Below, in pieces: positions 26,936 to 39,402 of a stretch of DNA of 64,000 bases (its first letter is position 1; each line of letters starts with the position of its first letter). The stretch is from Sesamum alatum (Eukaryota; Streptophyta; Magnoliopsida; Lamiales; Pedaliaceae), in the NCBI GenBank assembly GCA_034509735.1, contig JACGWO010000012.1, positions 23,217,188 to 23,281,187 on the forward strand, in the 5' to 3' direction. A program made the position numbers and the translations under genes. The notes beneath the pieces were generated by a model that did not search any database, had not been told where the DNA came from, and saw only the letters and a program-made list of their open reading frames with translations.

Positions 26936-28135
26936 TAATCATTTGTGTTAAATAATACATACCATTGTTAATTTCATCATGTATTATTAATACCAGCAAC
27001 TTTAATACTATCATTAATATTTTAATAACTAGGTTTAAACCAATAGGTCGCAGTACTAACTTGAATTTAAAAATTATTTCTTTGGAAAATAGATCGAAAA
27101 ATACGAAATATTTTTTTAAAAAAAAAATTAAAAGCACTCGCCTTTCATTGATTTGATAATATATGACCGTAATATCCGGAATTAAAGCGAAACACACAAA
27201 CAAAAGACACACGCAGGCATAATCAACTTAATCAAATTAGTTAATCGTCAAATATTTGGCATGAAGAGGTTCTTGTTCATGAGCAAGTTGCCATCTTATG
27301 TCGTCTGCAAGAAAAAGTAGTATTGATTAGTGATAATATCACAATTATCTCTAATAATATATATTTATTCTATAACAATAGTAATGTTTACGAACTATAA
27401 TAAAGTAAATAATGTTTACGAACTATAATAAAGTAACATATGAAACATAAATCAAGAAGTACGTAGAAATCAACTACGATTATGTACACGAAAAAAATAT
27501 GCAATAATATATGTCCTTTTAGAGATGCGAATTTTGATTTTAGGACAAAAATATTTGTCTTATTTGGTTTCCATAGTAATATATGACGTGTGACATAATT
27601 TTCTCCACATGTTGAATGTAAATTTTTGGAGAAAAAGAAAAAAAGGAGTCGCGATATTTTTGAGTTAACGTTCGATTTTTTATGTAAAGTTTATCATGCG
27701 ATCCGCCAATAATTTATGGTGCCTAACTTTTTAAGTTGTGTCTCATAAGTAAGTTGACAAAATATCTAATGTTTTTGCATACTACCAAATTATAAGTATC
27801 AATGTCGCAATTATTATTATCAAACTAATGTATGGCGAAAGGTACGTAGCAGTAGTAGTATGAATTATTTGGAAAGAAACAAATCAAAGTTGTGATGATT
27901 AGTTAATAAAGACCAATCGTGTGTAATAAGATGATTATATATATATATATGTACATAAAACACAAAAACATGTATCATAGTATATGTCCATTTGTGTTTA
28001 GTAAACTTGGGCATCTGCAATGATTGCATATATAGTTTTTGAATAACTTTCTCGCAAAAAAATTTAATTTATATAATGATATAGGGTTAAATTCAAATTA
28101 CTTCACGTGAAATTTGAAATAGGTATATATAAAAT

Positions 28136-28513
28136 GGGGAGATAATACTTTTTGTCCCGTGACTTAGGGATTTTCATTTTTGGTCAAATGAATTACGAAA
28201 TTCTCACTTTTGGTCCCATGATTTGCAAGAAAGTAGCATTTTCGGTCTCATGACACCTTTATGTTAGATATTTTAAGAAAATTGCTATGTGCTTAGCACG
28301 TGGTTGTTAGGGTCTTTACACTTTTAGTCCCATTGAAAACTGGATTCTCATTTTTTATTCGATAACTTTCAAAAAGTGGCAGTTTTGGTCACATGCACTT
28401 AACGGCCACATGGCATTTTTTTGTAAAAAAAAATAAAATATATCTAACAGAAAGGTGACATGGGACCAAAAGTAAAAATACCATAAATTACAGAACAAAA
28501 ATCCTATTTCCCC
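28136..28513. mobile_element. Inverted-arm MITE (TTTTCGTCCCGTAA family), copy 2
   Basis: The left arm contains TTTTTGTCCCGTGACTTAGGG. The right arm is its degenerate mirror (ATAAATTACAGAACAAAAATCC). The centre has the AAGAAAGTAGCATTTTCGGTC block also seen at 24188-24210. Confidence 0.6.
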
Positions 28514-29679
28514 GGTATAAAACCCCCTGAATTAGATTTTTTTTAATCTAAATGGCATTTTAACATTTTGAAAAAGAAGCATCTAATCCCTCTCTGCCTT
28601 ACCGTGCTCTTGCCCTCGAATTTCTGATGGCTATTTTCATGTTTTGGCCTAGATATTGTTTATTTCGGCGCCCTCCTAATTAATTAACTATTAGAGTCCA
28701 GATATTTAATTATTACTTACTTTTATTTTCTCTCCCACCTCAACGCACCTCATTCTTTCGGGTATTGAAATTGGAGAGGAAAAAAAAATTAAGCGCTAAC
28801 TGAATATTTTACAATTAGTAAATAAGGCTAGGATCAGTGAATAATACATATACAAGCTAAAATATTAAAATTAATTGTAAATTGTGCGACTGAAAAACAC
28901 AACAAAAGTTAGGGTGCTTTTTTTTTTTTTACTCTTTTTGTTTTAAAATTTGAAAAAAAATGTGCCTATTTAATTAACCCTCATAATCTATCAAAATATA
29001 TCATGATATCACTCAAGAAAATACAACCTATGAGAAATAAATAAAATAAATATATATAATAATTAAAGAACAATTGTCAATGATTGACAAGTGCAATCAT
29101 ATTTGTCATCCATTTAATGTGCATGAGCACATCAATGTCGTCTCAAGTGTGATATTATTAGAATACTTGTTTCAATTGAATTTGAAAAAACATGACGTAA
29201 TATCTCACTAATATGCAAATTAGTGGAATTTCACTGTATATATACCGACTCTTAGGACCATGATTTTTCCTTTTTATTGACATTTAGTATATATAGTAAG
29301 GGAAAGATCAATAATGAGATAATTATTAATATTCAAGCTTTGAAAACATATTATAACAAATGGACTTAGAAATTATTTTATTTAATTCTTTTTTATAGTG
29401 ATCGATCTATATTTCTCACTTTTTTCCAGATAATAATATATAGTTGCTTTTCCGTCCACCTACGCCGCAACTCCTACAAGCTAATTCCCTATTTTGTTAG
29501 AGGATCCACTCCCACACAATTTTAATTTAATCAATTGCAACTTCTTTTTTTTTTTTTTTTTACAAAAAAATACATCTTTTTGCTCCCTAAATAATTACAA
29601 TAAAATTATACTAAAATTGCAAATACCATTTTTCTTTTCGAAATTAATATATTGACTAGCGGTACGTACACCAAAATGT
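28514..29679. other. AT-rich intergenic DNA
   Basis: Contains long T and A homopolymers (for example about 28918-28931 and 29546-29562). No gene, RNA or bounded repeat was found. Confidence 0.4.
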
Positions 29680-30850
29680 AATATTAATAGTGACAAAATA
29701 TTAAGTGATAATTTTAAAATTTTACTAAAAAAATATTTTAGGTAATCACTGTATAATTATAATTGGTCATTGATGCCTCATAAAAATGCAAGGCCCAAAG
29801 CGGGAGGGAGTCCAAGAAGGACTTAAGGCTACAGGTAACTCAATGGATAAAATATCTCAACCCCGATCCCCAGCGAAAGTTCATTGAGCGAGAAGGTTCA
29901 TGGAAGTACAAGGAGGCACTTGAGGCCCAATGAAGTTCGTGGAAGCCCAAGGATGTTGCGAACATGGTGACCGGAAGCCCAAGATGTTGCGTCCGTGGCG
30001 GCCAAGTCAACATTAGACGAAGTTCACCTATTACGTGGCTGAATCTTAGCTGGACAACTCAAAGTGCTGGCAGCCTGGCACTAGCCCTGGAACGGAGGAT
30101 GATCTAGAATCTTGTAAAGTTGCCTAATTTATCTCAATCGGCCCCTAGGAATAGGGGAGGCCTTATCCTGAAAGAAGTCCTACCTGCTGAGTAGGATTAG
30201 CCCTCAACCACTCTCCCGCATCTTGAGGAGACTAGACTCTTCTAGCTGGCAGGGGGCGGGGGCTATAAAAAGGGTCCTTCTTCCGCGAGTCTAGGGTAAT
30301 GTTTTTCTCAATACTTACACTCGTCGAAATGCTATTGCTTAAAACACTTCCCACTGAATTGTTACTCTCTATCACACTTCTTCACTTTTAAACATTGTTT
30401 TTATCACAATATACTGACTTGAGCGTCAGAGTGCTAACGCAATTTTTGCAGGTCTCCTTTTCAAAACTTGTGAAAAGTTAGGCCCGACGATTTCAAGTTG
30501 GACATATCCAACAGAGCGACGTTTTGCTCATATCGGCCACAATAATTGTGAATAAAGTATTCTTTTGAGACAATTAGCGATACATTTATACGAGAACAAA
30601 TTAGTGACAACAATCATCACTATTATACTTGCGTTACTAATGGTTTTTAGTGAAAAATTCCTGCACAATTTTTTTTGTCAATGATTCTCGCTAGTGATAG
30701 CTTTTACAAATAATTGTCATTATTAAAATTATGAAACTCATTATTGTGACAGCATAAAAACTTCTCTCGTCACTTATTACGTATAATTACAGACAATATT
30801 AAAATTATCTCTCAATTTTTCTGTCGCCAAATTTGTCTTTGTTTGTAATG
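29680..30850. mobile_element. GTGACAA-type MITE split by an LTR insertion
   Basis: 29680-29770 (AGTGACAAAATATTAAGTGA) and about 30536-30850 (TTAGTGACAACAATCATCAC, TTATTGTGACAGCATAAAAA) are halves of the same GTGACAA-rich family seen at 42726-43088. A GC-richer LTR-like block separates them. Confidence 0.5.
29771..30535 (+). mobile_element. Probable solo LTR
   Basis: A block of about 750 bp much richer in GC than its surroundings. It may begin TGATGCCTCA and end near CATATCCAACA (30513). It has a strong core promoter, GGCTATAAAAAGGGTCC (TATA at about 30263), then AGTCTAGGGTAATGTTTTTC and, nearer the end, GACTTGAGCGTCAGAGTG, a phrase common near the ends of plant Ty3/gypsy-type LTRs. There is no internal coding sequence or second LTR, so it looks like a solo LTR or short non-autonomous relic. 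The target duplication was not found, so the borders are approximate. Confidence 0.55.
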
Positions 30851-31155
30851 TAACTCCAACAAAAGTGCTATCATAACTCAAGTTAAAAAAGAAAAAAAGG
30901 AAACGTTGATTATATTAAACATAGTACAAAAACCTTACAAAAAAAAATTACAATAGTTAAGAAAACAACTACATTGGGGAAATGAAAGGTAATAATCCCC
31001 ATTTCAAGAAAAAGTGAACCTTTTCTAATATTAAAATACAGTGGGATTAAGGCCCCATTTCAAGAAAGTGAGACCTTAATTACTTATTAATTAAAAAAGG
31101 CTCACTTCTAAACACAAATATTAAAAGAAAATTAATTATTTAAAACATGATATAA

Positions 31156-33723
31156 TTAGTTAGGATTATCCACCATTCTTGCAACATTGGGCTCACCAAC
31201 ATTTTCCTCTGCAGCAATGGTAATAATCTCTATGTTCTGATGTTCTTGAGTGTCCGGGACTGGGTGGATCTCAGGGGTAATTAATGTTTTGGGCTTGGGA
31301 CTATCTTGTAATTTCAGACCTTCATCAGCCTTGCAGTTCTTGTATGCCACATATAGTATTATTTGGAGTAGTCCAAATATGAATCCCACTATGTTGGGAA
31401 CCTATACAATTTATCAACAATTTTTAAGAAAAAAATGTGAGCAAGTGTATATAACATAGGGAAATAATGAAATATTAAAATTTTATTTATTTGTTTATTT
31501 GTTTGATAAATTATACAAGAAAAAATGAATAATAATATTAATACTGACACTAATTATATGCATTGATTCAGTACGAATGGTGATAGTTATTGTGTAGAAT
31601 AAAGTTGTTATTAGCAATAATTAATAACAAAAAAATTATGTATGAAGGAAGTGTTTGTGAGGGCTTCTGCTTTGAACAAGTGCTAATTATAGAAAAAGTT
31701 GAAAGTTGCGGTTGAATAAAAAGCTAAAAGTGTTTACGAAAAATAGTGAGAAGTAGACAAAAACTAGAAGTTGTGAAGGTTTTGGAAAAATCACTTTTGA
31801 GAATAACTTAAAATACGTTTTTCAGTATTTTTTTGGTCTCATAAAACACGTTTTCAGTTTTTTTTTTTTTTTTTGTCCCAAAATGACATGATATTTTGGG
31901 ACGAAAAAAAAAACCTGAAAAACGTGATATTTTGGGACCAAAAAAACTAAAAAACGTATTTTATAGGACTAAAACAGCCACCTACCTAAGTTGTGGTACC
32001 AAAAAATAATGCTCTAGTCTTACGGGATCAAAAAAACATTAACCCCTTTAGTTTAGTGTTAGGTAAATATTTTCTTCTTTTTTAGCATTTTTCATGCAAT
32101 GATCGAAATGGAAGTGACAATATTCTTAAATAAACAAACATTTAATTCTTGAAGTTGAAGAGAGAAATTAATTACCGCTATGTAAAAGTCCTTGAGCAGT
32201 AATCCATAGAAAAACCACATCACAGCATTCAGTAAGAGAGCGCATGACAATGAGATTGGCATATACTCTACGCTTTTTGTGCGAATAACTCTTCTCTGCA
32301 TGCCCAAAATATACACAATAAAAACATTTAAATTTCCAATTTTAATTCATGATATTCGTAAAATAAATATTTATGTCCAACATAGTATTAATTTGAACTC
32401 ATGCACTCAACTTATGACTTACATGGATGATAATAATAAAAAGTAAGTTGATTTGCTTGAACAATAACTCAACCAAATTGTTGAGGAGAAAAAAAAGTTT
32501 ATCACAACGTATTAGAACAAATATGATATTTTTTTTTGTTATGTCTAATTACACTATGATTTTTAAGCTGTAATCATTGATATTTTTGTATTGACATACT
32601 TAAATGCTGCATATTTAATGATACAGATGGTTTTCAAGTTGTAGTAATTTATTAATGTTGGGAATAATTCATATTTTTGTACTGGTATACTTAAATACTA
32701 TATATTTAATGATACAGATGTATATATGATTGTATTTAATTACCATGATGGTTAGAGGCGCGATGTACACACTTGCTGACAATGTTACAGATATCCATCC
32801 AAGAACCTGAACTCGTTCTGGTCCTTTCACCAAAAAGTGGGTGAAAATAATGATCAATCCGAACCCAACGAAGTTAAGAAGCGAAACCAGCTTCAGAGCG
32901 CCCATCTGAATTCAAAATTAAACAAAAATCAACTCAGATATAGATATTAGAACCCCAAAATTATCAAAAAGTGGTAACTAATTGATAACGAACTTTATTT
33001 TATTTTTGGAAATAATTGATTAATTACCCTAGCCTTTTTGGGTGCGTAAATAATATAAATGGTGACGTAAATGGACTCCATGAAACACCCAACGGAGTTG
33101 ATAGTGATGAGAAGGGTTTCGTTTGATTTAAGTGTAGCGTAGTATATCCACAACATCGAGCTGAGTAATGCAACCACATATGGCAACGATTGAAACCCTT
33201 CTGCCGATTTCTTCTTAAAAATCCTGTAAAATGTTGGCCTGCAACATAAATAATTTAAATATTAAATGTTAGCATTATTCACACATACGTATCACTTAAT
33301 ATATCAAAGTAAATTAGACGTATAATAAGGGCATATATAAGGAAACAGAACTTACATTGGAGCAAGATACACCGCGAAAGAAACAAGATTACCTGTAGAA
33401 TCATTTCAAAATTAATCACAAGAATATCGTAAATGTTCCAAAAACAACGAGAATGCATTAGTAAAGTCAAAACGTTTACAATTCATCAGTCACATTTTAC
33501 TAACAAAAACATCTTACTTAAATAAAAACATAAACATAAATTTGTCTTCAATTATTTAGGCTGCATACATAGCCTCTCATTAACATGGAAGTTTTATGTA
33601 GCTGTGGAATTTAAATGCTCCAAGAAAAATAACAAATAATAATGAGGGCATTATTTTGTAGAATTAATCACCTAAAATTCCAAATGTAAATACCCAAGGA
33701 TTCTGAATGGTAAAAAGTGCCAT
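31156..33723 (-). CDS. SWEET sugar transporter, clade III-like (second of a tandem pair)
   Basis: The exons, high to low, are 33672-33723, 33356-33392, 33028-33238, 32744-32905, 32176-32295 and 31156-31401. Phases match those of the neighbouring SWEET exactly, and the product is 275 residues. Signatures are [78 protein letters not shown] and [15 protein letters not shown] followed by [10 protein letters not shown]. This gives two MtN3/saliva repeats, seven membrane segments and an acidic cytosolic tail of about 60 residues. Membership of clade III is inferred from these motifs. Shared strand, intron phases and motifs with the gene at 21637-23670 indicate an old tandem duplication; the loop at residues 101-125 and the tail have diverged. 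A miniature element sits in the intron between the last two exons. Confidence 0.93.
31800..32045. mobile_element. MITE inside an intron of the second SWEET gene
   Basis: CGTTTTTCAG...TTTTTTGGTC...AAAACACG is mirrored by GATATTTTGGGACCAAAAAA...AAAACGTATTTTATAGGAC. A related copy lies at 63145-63345. It is wholly intronic. Confidence 0.6.
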
Positions 33724-33870
33724 ATTTTCTTCTTCTCTCTCTCTCTTCCTTTCTCTCTCTAGGGTTTGAAAGTTGCAAGTAAAAACCAGGGCTCTGAAGA
33801 AGATCCCTAGTTTTCTTGAAACCCTAAAAAAGTTTGAAGTTATGAATATTGGGGGGAGTTGAGGAAATGG

Positions 33871-33880
33871 CTATATATAG
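33871..33880 (-). promoter_or_regulatory. Putative TATA box of the second SWEET gene
   Basis: CTATATATAG lies about 150 bp upstream of the start codon. A CT-rich 5' leader (33730-33760) lies between them, a common plant arrangement. Confidence 0.45.
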
Positions 33881-34544
33881 AAGATTTTGGTCCAAATTAT
33901 GGTGCAGAGTTGTCAGTAATGGCTCTACTTTGCCTATTAGATAAATAAATTTAAGTTAGCAGCTGCCTAACAAATATTTAGTGGTAATTATAATATTCTT
34001 GCATTGGAAATTTTTTAAAGTTGGTAAGTAAAATAAAGACAAGAAAATCCAATTGTGGCATGCCACTTACTAATATTAGCACACTAGCAAACATGTATAA
34101 GTTATCATATTTCACTCTACTTTCTTCTAAAAAAATAAAAATAGATACTTCTACTTAAATATAAGGGTAAATTTATTACAGCGACACCTCATTCATGAAA
34201 TGAAGTTTAATTACACAAATACTCTATGCCCTTTATAAAATTACAAGTACACCTCTGAATGTTGTAATTATAATTTACAACAACAACTCATCAAGGGAAA
34301 AAACTTACACAAAGGGGTGTACTTGTTATTTAACAAAGGGCGGGGGCTATGTATAATTAGATCTAATATCAGAGAATGTTTGTTTAATTTACTTGAAATA
34401 CAATCTTTGATACATATCTCTACCTAGTTATTAAAATACGCATAAATAAAGATTTGAGTTTAATCTAAAAATGAATAATGGAAATGAGAAAAGAAAAAAT
34501 CCTAAATAGATAATCTATTTATAGGATTGAAAAAAAATCAACGG

Positions 34545-34889
34545 CAAAATTATAATTTTTAGTCCCGTAACTTTAGGTTATTAGTACTGTTGGTCTTGTA
34601 ATTTACTCCATTTACATGTTTAGTCTTTTTTTTTTTTTTTTGACAAATTTAGTCCAACACATATCAGATTTGGTCTTTTTTTGGCAAATTTAGTCTTGTG
34701 TTGACAAATTTGGTCTTGACGACATATAGTTACAGGACCAAAAATAAGATTTACTCGAGTGCGAATGGGATCAAAATTGTCAAGACATAACTAAATTCGT
34801 CAAAAAAAGACTAAATGTGTAAGTGAGGTAAGTTATAGGGCTAAAAGTGCTAACAGCCTATAATTAAAGGACCAAAAATATAATTTTAC
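34545..34889. mobile_element. Inverted-arm MITE
   Basis: TTTTTAGTCCCGTAACTTTAGG at the left is mirrored by CTATAATTAAAGGACCAAAAAT at the right, with internal mirrored GACTAAATTTGTC/ACAAATTTGGTC blocks. Non-coding. Confidence 0.5.
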
Positions 34890-34942
34890 CAAAATCAAAT
34901 TACTCGACACTCGATGGAAAATATTGATATATAAAAGCCCGT

Positions 34943-35256
34943 CACTATAAAAAAAATGACTATTGGTTACAATTTTATTGGCTATGAACTAAACTTGTGC
35001 AAAATAATTATTATTAATCATGGTTAAACGAAAACCAATGCAAAAACTTAGATTATCCACCATGAAAATTGTTTTTGCCATGGTTATGAGCCATAATAAA
35101 TAATTTTGTCATGATAAATATTTTAGCCACACTTGTAAAAACCACGGCCAACAACCATTGCGTGGTCGAGGTCGTGGACAATAGTTATTTACTATACATC
35201 TATTTATTTTTAACCATGGCAGTTAGCCATAGTTAAATGTTAAATTTTATCTAGTG
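34943..35256. mobile_element. CACTA-type MITE (ATGGTTAA family), copy 1, 314 bp
   Basis: Begins CACTATAAAAAAAATGACTATTGG and ends TTAAATTTTATCTAGTG. The interior has mirrored AACCATGG/CCATGGTT blocks. It is exactly as long as the copies at 38121 and 39403. The flanking triplets (CGT, CAT) differ by one base. Confidence 0.8.
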
Positions 35257-36670
35257 CATTTCAACTCGATTTTATTAAACTTAACAAACTAAAATCGAAC
35301 AAAAACTTGTGTTTGATCATATGCTTTTCAGCTCGACTCGATAGTCAAAGTAAAAACAATCGAATATATTTAAAATTATCAAAGTACTCGAGCTTCACTT
35401 ATTTTTAAATTCAATTAAAACTTGCATTCGGTCGATAATGAGCAAACCAAACCCAAACTACTCGATAGTAATTCAAATAAGTTTGAACGATAATTTAATT
35501 ATCTCGATTCGATTTATTTACATCCCTATCTATTTACCAAAATATATATATATATATATATATTAGAATTTAGTTCAATTCATACCTAAGTTTGTCGACT
35601 AATCAAATCCATTTCTTATTATAATTCCCATTCAAGCAAGATTAATGAATGGAGATAGCACCTGGCTAGTTTGAATGTTTTAATTAATTAATAAATTAAA
35701 TGTGCATCCTAAAAGCAACTCTTAATTAATATATAATTATTGTAGCTAAATCCCTTTTCACATCCTTTCACCCTCTTCATGGCCCATCTGTCATCTCACT
35801 CTACTGCCAAATCATGAACCACACTCTTCATTCTTTCACTTTTCTTCGATTTTACGTACCCTTACGTTATTAATACCACTAATCAACAAATATATTTAAT
35901 AATTAAAAAAATCGATATTTAATAATATTTTATAGTAGAAAGGTTAAGTAGAGTTAAATCCATTATGACTATTTCAAATAAGTACATCAATCAATTGATA
36001 AATAATGTTTCTTTTATCAAGATTCGTACGAGAATTGCTCAACTTGATCATTGTAACTCCGTTAACAAACTAAGAATTATGTTCAATCTACACTCGTCGA
36101 ACATTTTAATATTAAGTTGACTATTATCGATCTGTAATATATCTATATAAAATGTCAAGTTTCACATCCTCAATTGATACAGCGTGTGACGACGGTCTGT
36201 TTTTATGTGAGTCTGACGATCTTGTCCTTGAAAGGTGTCTCGCGAGGAAGATAAGACCTTAAGGCTTATAAGTCACTCAAATTCCTCATTTGCAATCAAA
36301 ATAGAACGCATAAAAGTACCATCAATAAAAATTCAAATTCATGATATTTAAATAAAAATAATAATAATTTAACCACTAAACTACATATATTAGCCTTATT
36401 AACCCTATTGATCATTGTATTGACTATACATATAGGGTTATTATGTACGGCCAAGTCCTGAGGAAGTGGTTCACATATATATAATATAATGATAAGAATT
36501 AGATTATCTTAATAATTGCACTATTGTTGATGAGATGAGATCAGCAAATTAATGCTATTGCGCTCTACCTATCTCCCACCTTTTTGACCCTTACCTGTTC
36601 TTCTCCAATTCAAATATTCATCTGCCTACCAATCAATTCTTGTTCGACTGGTGGGTTGGAGGTCTCATAA
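35257..36670. other. Intergenic region with a possible LTR fragment
   Basis: 36225-36310 (AAGACCTTAAGGCTTATAAG...CAAATTCCTCATTTGCAATC) resembles 41335-41400 and looks like a fragment of an LTR promoter. No gene was found. An (AT)n microsatellite lies near 35543-35562. Confidence 0.4.
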
Positions 36671-36945
36671 CACTAAAAAAAATTAATATTTAATTATAAT
36701 TAATTATTATGATTAAAAATAAATAGTCGTAGTAAATAGTCATTTATCATGGTCATACAATGGTTATTGACTGTGGTATTTGCGAGTGTGGTTAAAATAT
36801 TTGACATGGCTAAAAGCCATGGCAAAAGGATTTTCATGGTGGACAATCTAGGTTTTTGCAACGGTTTTTCTTATAATAATTATTTACCATGATTTTAGTC
36901 CGTAGACAATAAATTTGTAGCCAATAGTGAATTTTCTTTTACTGC
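36671..36945. mobile_element. CACTA-type MITE (ATGGTTAA family), decayed copy
   Basis: Starts CACTAAAAAAAATTAATATTTA and carries the family blocks ATGGCTAAAAGCCATGGC and TCATGGTGGACAATCTAGG. The right end (CCAATAGTGAATTTTCTTTTACTG) is degraded. Confidence 0.6.
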
Positions 36946-37257
36946 AACTGCGAGGTCGTGAATTTGAATCCGACGAATTATGTGAGTGTATTATTTACTT
37001 TTTATAATATTATTTTTTTTTCTTGTTTACTTTGAATATATTTTACGATTTAGATATACTGATGTTTTGAATTTGAATGTGTTAGAATGATATAAATACA
37101 AATGTTACTCAGAAAAACATATTGATTTGTCTCTTGTACAGACAAGTGGCACCATATATCCTTAAATTCTAAGAGAAAATTAGCTCTTCAATGCTTTTGT
37201 ACCAGAACAAATCAAGCTCTAGTTCTTGATGTTTACAAATTTCTCGTGTATTCTTGC

Positions 37258-38035
37258 ACTAAAAAGAATATAAATTTATTTTTTGTAATAATTAATATAT
37301 ATTAAAAATAAACAATTGTAGTAAATATTAATTAATCAGGATACACAATAACTATATATTAGCTGTTGTTTTTGCAAGCGATGCCAAAATATTAGTTATG
37401 ATAAATTAAAAGCTACCTCCCATGAGGTTTGGCATAATTACAAATACTCCCACGTTGTTTGAAAAATTACAAATACCCCCGTGAGGATTGTAATTTTTAA
37501 CCAATGGCCTAAAATTGATCATTCTGCCCTTGATTTTTTTATTAATATTATAGAAAAATCAGCCGAGGCAAATTGCATTATTGCTCCTCTGTGTAAAAAA
37601 CTTAAGAAACCTCTCCATGCGCATTGTAGTCCAAAAAAAGTTTAACAATTAAATAAAAAATAATTCAGTACATAAGGACATTTTGGTCAGTTCACCCATA
37701 ATGGATGGAAATGAGTTATCTATTAGACGGTTACAAACCTCAGGAGGTATTTGTAATTTTTCAAACAGCGAGAGGATATTTGTAATTATGTCAAACCTCA
37801 AGGGAAGTAGTTGTAATTTAACCATATATATTAGTTAAAGTTAAAAATTATGACAAAAATATTTTGACCATAGTTAAAAAAAAAACTATGGGAAGCATTG
37901 ATAAACGATAGCCAAAATTTAAAATTTTTGTATATTGGTTTTATTTGACAGTAGTATATAGTAAAGATTTATCATGATTTTTAGACAGTAGACATTTACA
38001 ATGCAGGGGATAACTTTTTTTTCTTTTTTTTTTTT
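37258..38035. mobile_element. CACTA-type MITE split by a palindromic MITE
   Basis: The left half (from CACTAAAAAGAATATAAAT to about 37402) and the right half (about 37825-38035, with GACCATAGTTAAAAAAAAAACTATG) belong to the ATGGTTAA family. The GGGTAAATTAC-type palindrome at 37403-37824 separates them and is therefore younger. Confidence 0.55.
37403..37824. mobile_element. Palindromic MITE, copy 3 (GGGTAAATTAC family)
   Basis: Starts AAATTAAAAGCTACCTCCCA and ends AGGGAAGTAGTTGTAATTTAACC. The arms GAGGTTTGGCATAATTACAA and TTGTAATTATGTCAAACCTC are near-perfect mirrors. The centre has CAGCCGAGGCAAATTGCATT. Confidence 0.8.
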
Positions 38036-38120
38036 TAGCGAAGATTAATTTGGGCATGGTTGGTCCGAATTCCTTTATATTAATACTTAATTACTTTGAT
38101 TGCTAGTTTTGGGTAATTAT

Positions 38121-38434
38121 CACTACAAAAAATATGATATTTAACTATGGCTAATTGCCATGGTTAATACTAAATAACCGTAGCGAATAGTCATTGGTCA
38201 CGGCTAGCAACGGTTGTCGGTCGTGGTTTTGCGAGAATGGTGAAAACATTTATCATAACTAAAAGTCATGGCGAATGTTTTTACTATGACTAAAAGTCGT
38301 GGCAAATAAGTTTTTCATAGTGGAAAGCTAGTTTTTGCATCGATTTTTATTTAACCGTAGTTAATAATAGTTATTTACCACGATTTTTAGTCATGGTCAT
38401 TAAAAATGTAGCTAATATTAATTTTTGTCTAGTG
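38121..38434. mobile_element. CACTA-type MITE (ATGGTTAA family), copy 2, 314 bp
   Basis: CACTACAAAAAATATGATAT ... TTAATTTTTGTCTAGTG, flanked by TAT duplications (38118-38120 and 38435-38437). The interior has mirrored CATGGTT and AACCGTAG blocks. Confidence 0.9.
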
Positions 38435-38795
38435 TATTGAATATATCAAGAATAATAGAATTGTTAGAATGAAGTTAATATATGAAGATTGTTTTTCTCA
38501 ACTTCCAAAATCATTTGAAAAATTAATAAGCATAAAAACTCATTGTAGCAAAACCATTATATACTTTAATTGAAAGATCATGTCGGGTTTTTATAATTTG
38601 TTATCTGTCTTATCTTATAAAAACAACTATTTTCAATTTTAAAAAAAATGATTTTTCAAATTATTGACCAAACTCTAACGCGAATGATTAAGGTTGTGAT
38701 TGCTTTACGTCTCGTCTCATTTCAATGAGATGAAAATGAGTTTAGACGAATTCAACTGTCGAAAGTAATTCGAATATATATTACGATGTGAGATA

Positions 38796-38911
<116 letters not shown>

Positions 38912-39402
38912 CAACAATAACATATATTTGGAGAATAAATAGTTTATGAGATTAAATAATTTAAAATGAAAATTTTTGACAAATAATTCCTCGAACTTAT
39001 TTATTATTAACTTTAATTAGCTCACAAGTTCAAAACTGTATCGATGGTTCACATGTAATCGTACAAACTCGACTATACCCGTAGAACTTACATGCCTTTT
39101 ATGCTTCAAGTATAATTTTTGCTATCCCAACTTTCCCACGAGCATACATCTGAAACGGTCCTTATTGACTGGTTCACACGATGTTGGTTCTCACGTACTC
39201 TGTCCTGCAAGCTTTTGAGAATTATTGTATACACTTGCAATATGAGTGGTCACTTTCTTTGAAATCTACACCAATCACACGACAGGTATATTAAACGTGT
39301 CATATAATTGATTCAAATCTGACCAAAGTCAATTTGAATTAGAATTTCTAAAACTATTTAGACCCTGAAAACTTCATAAAATTCTGACTCGAATCAATTA
39401 CG

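Noticed and set aside
26898..27212. 104-codon minus-strand frame rich in Phe, Leu and Ile
   Set aside because: It is AT-rich chance coding overlapping a MITE; it has no domain or conserved motif, and its membrane-like look comes from T-rich codons.
36946..37020. Possible second SINE (GTGAATTTGAATCCGAC)
   Set aside because: Only a weak B-box-like phrase is present; no A box at the right distance and no defined ends.
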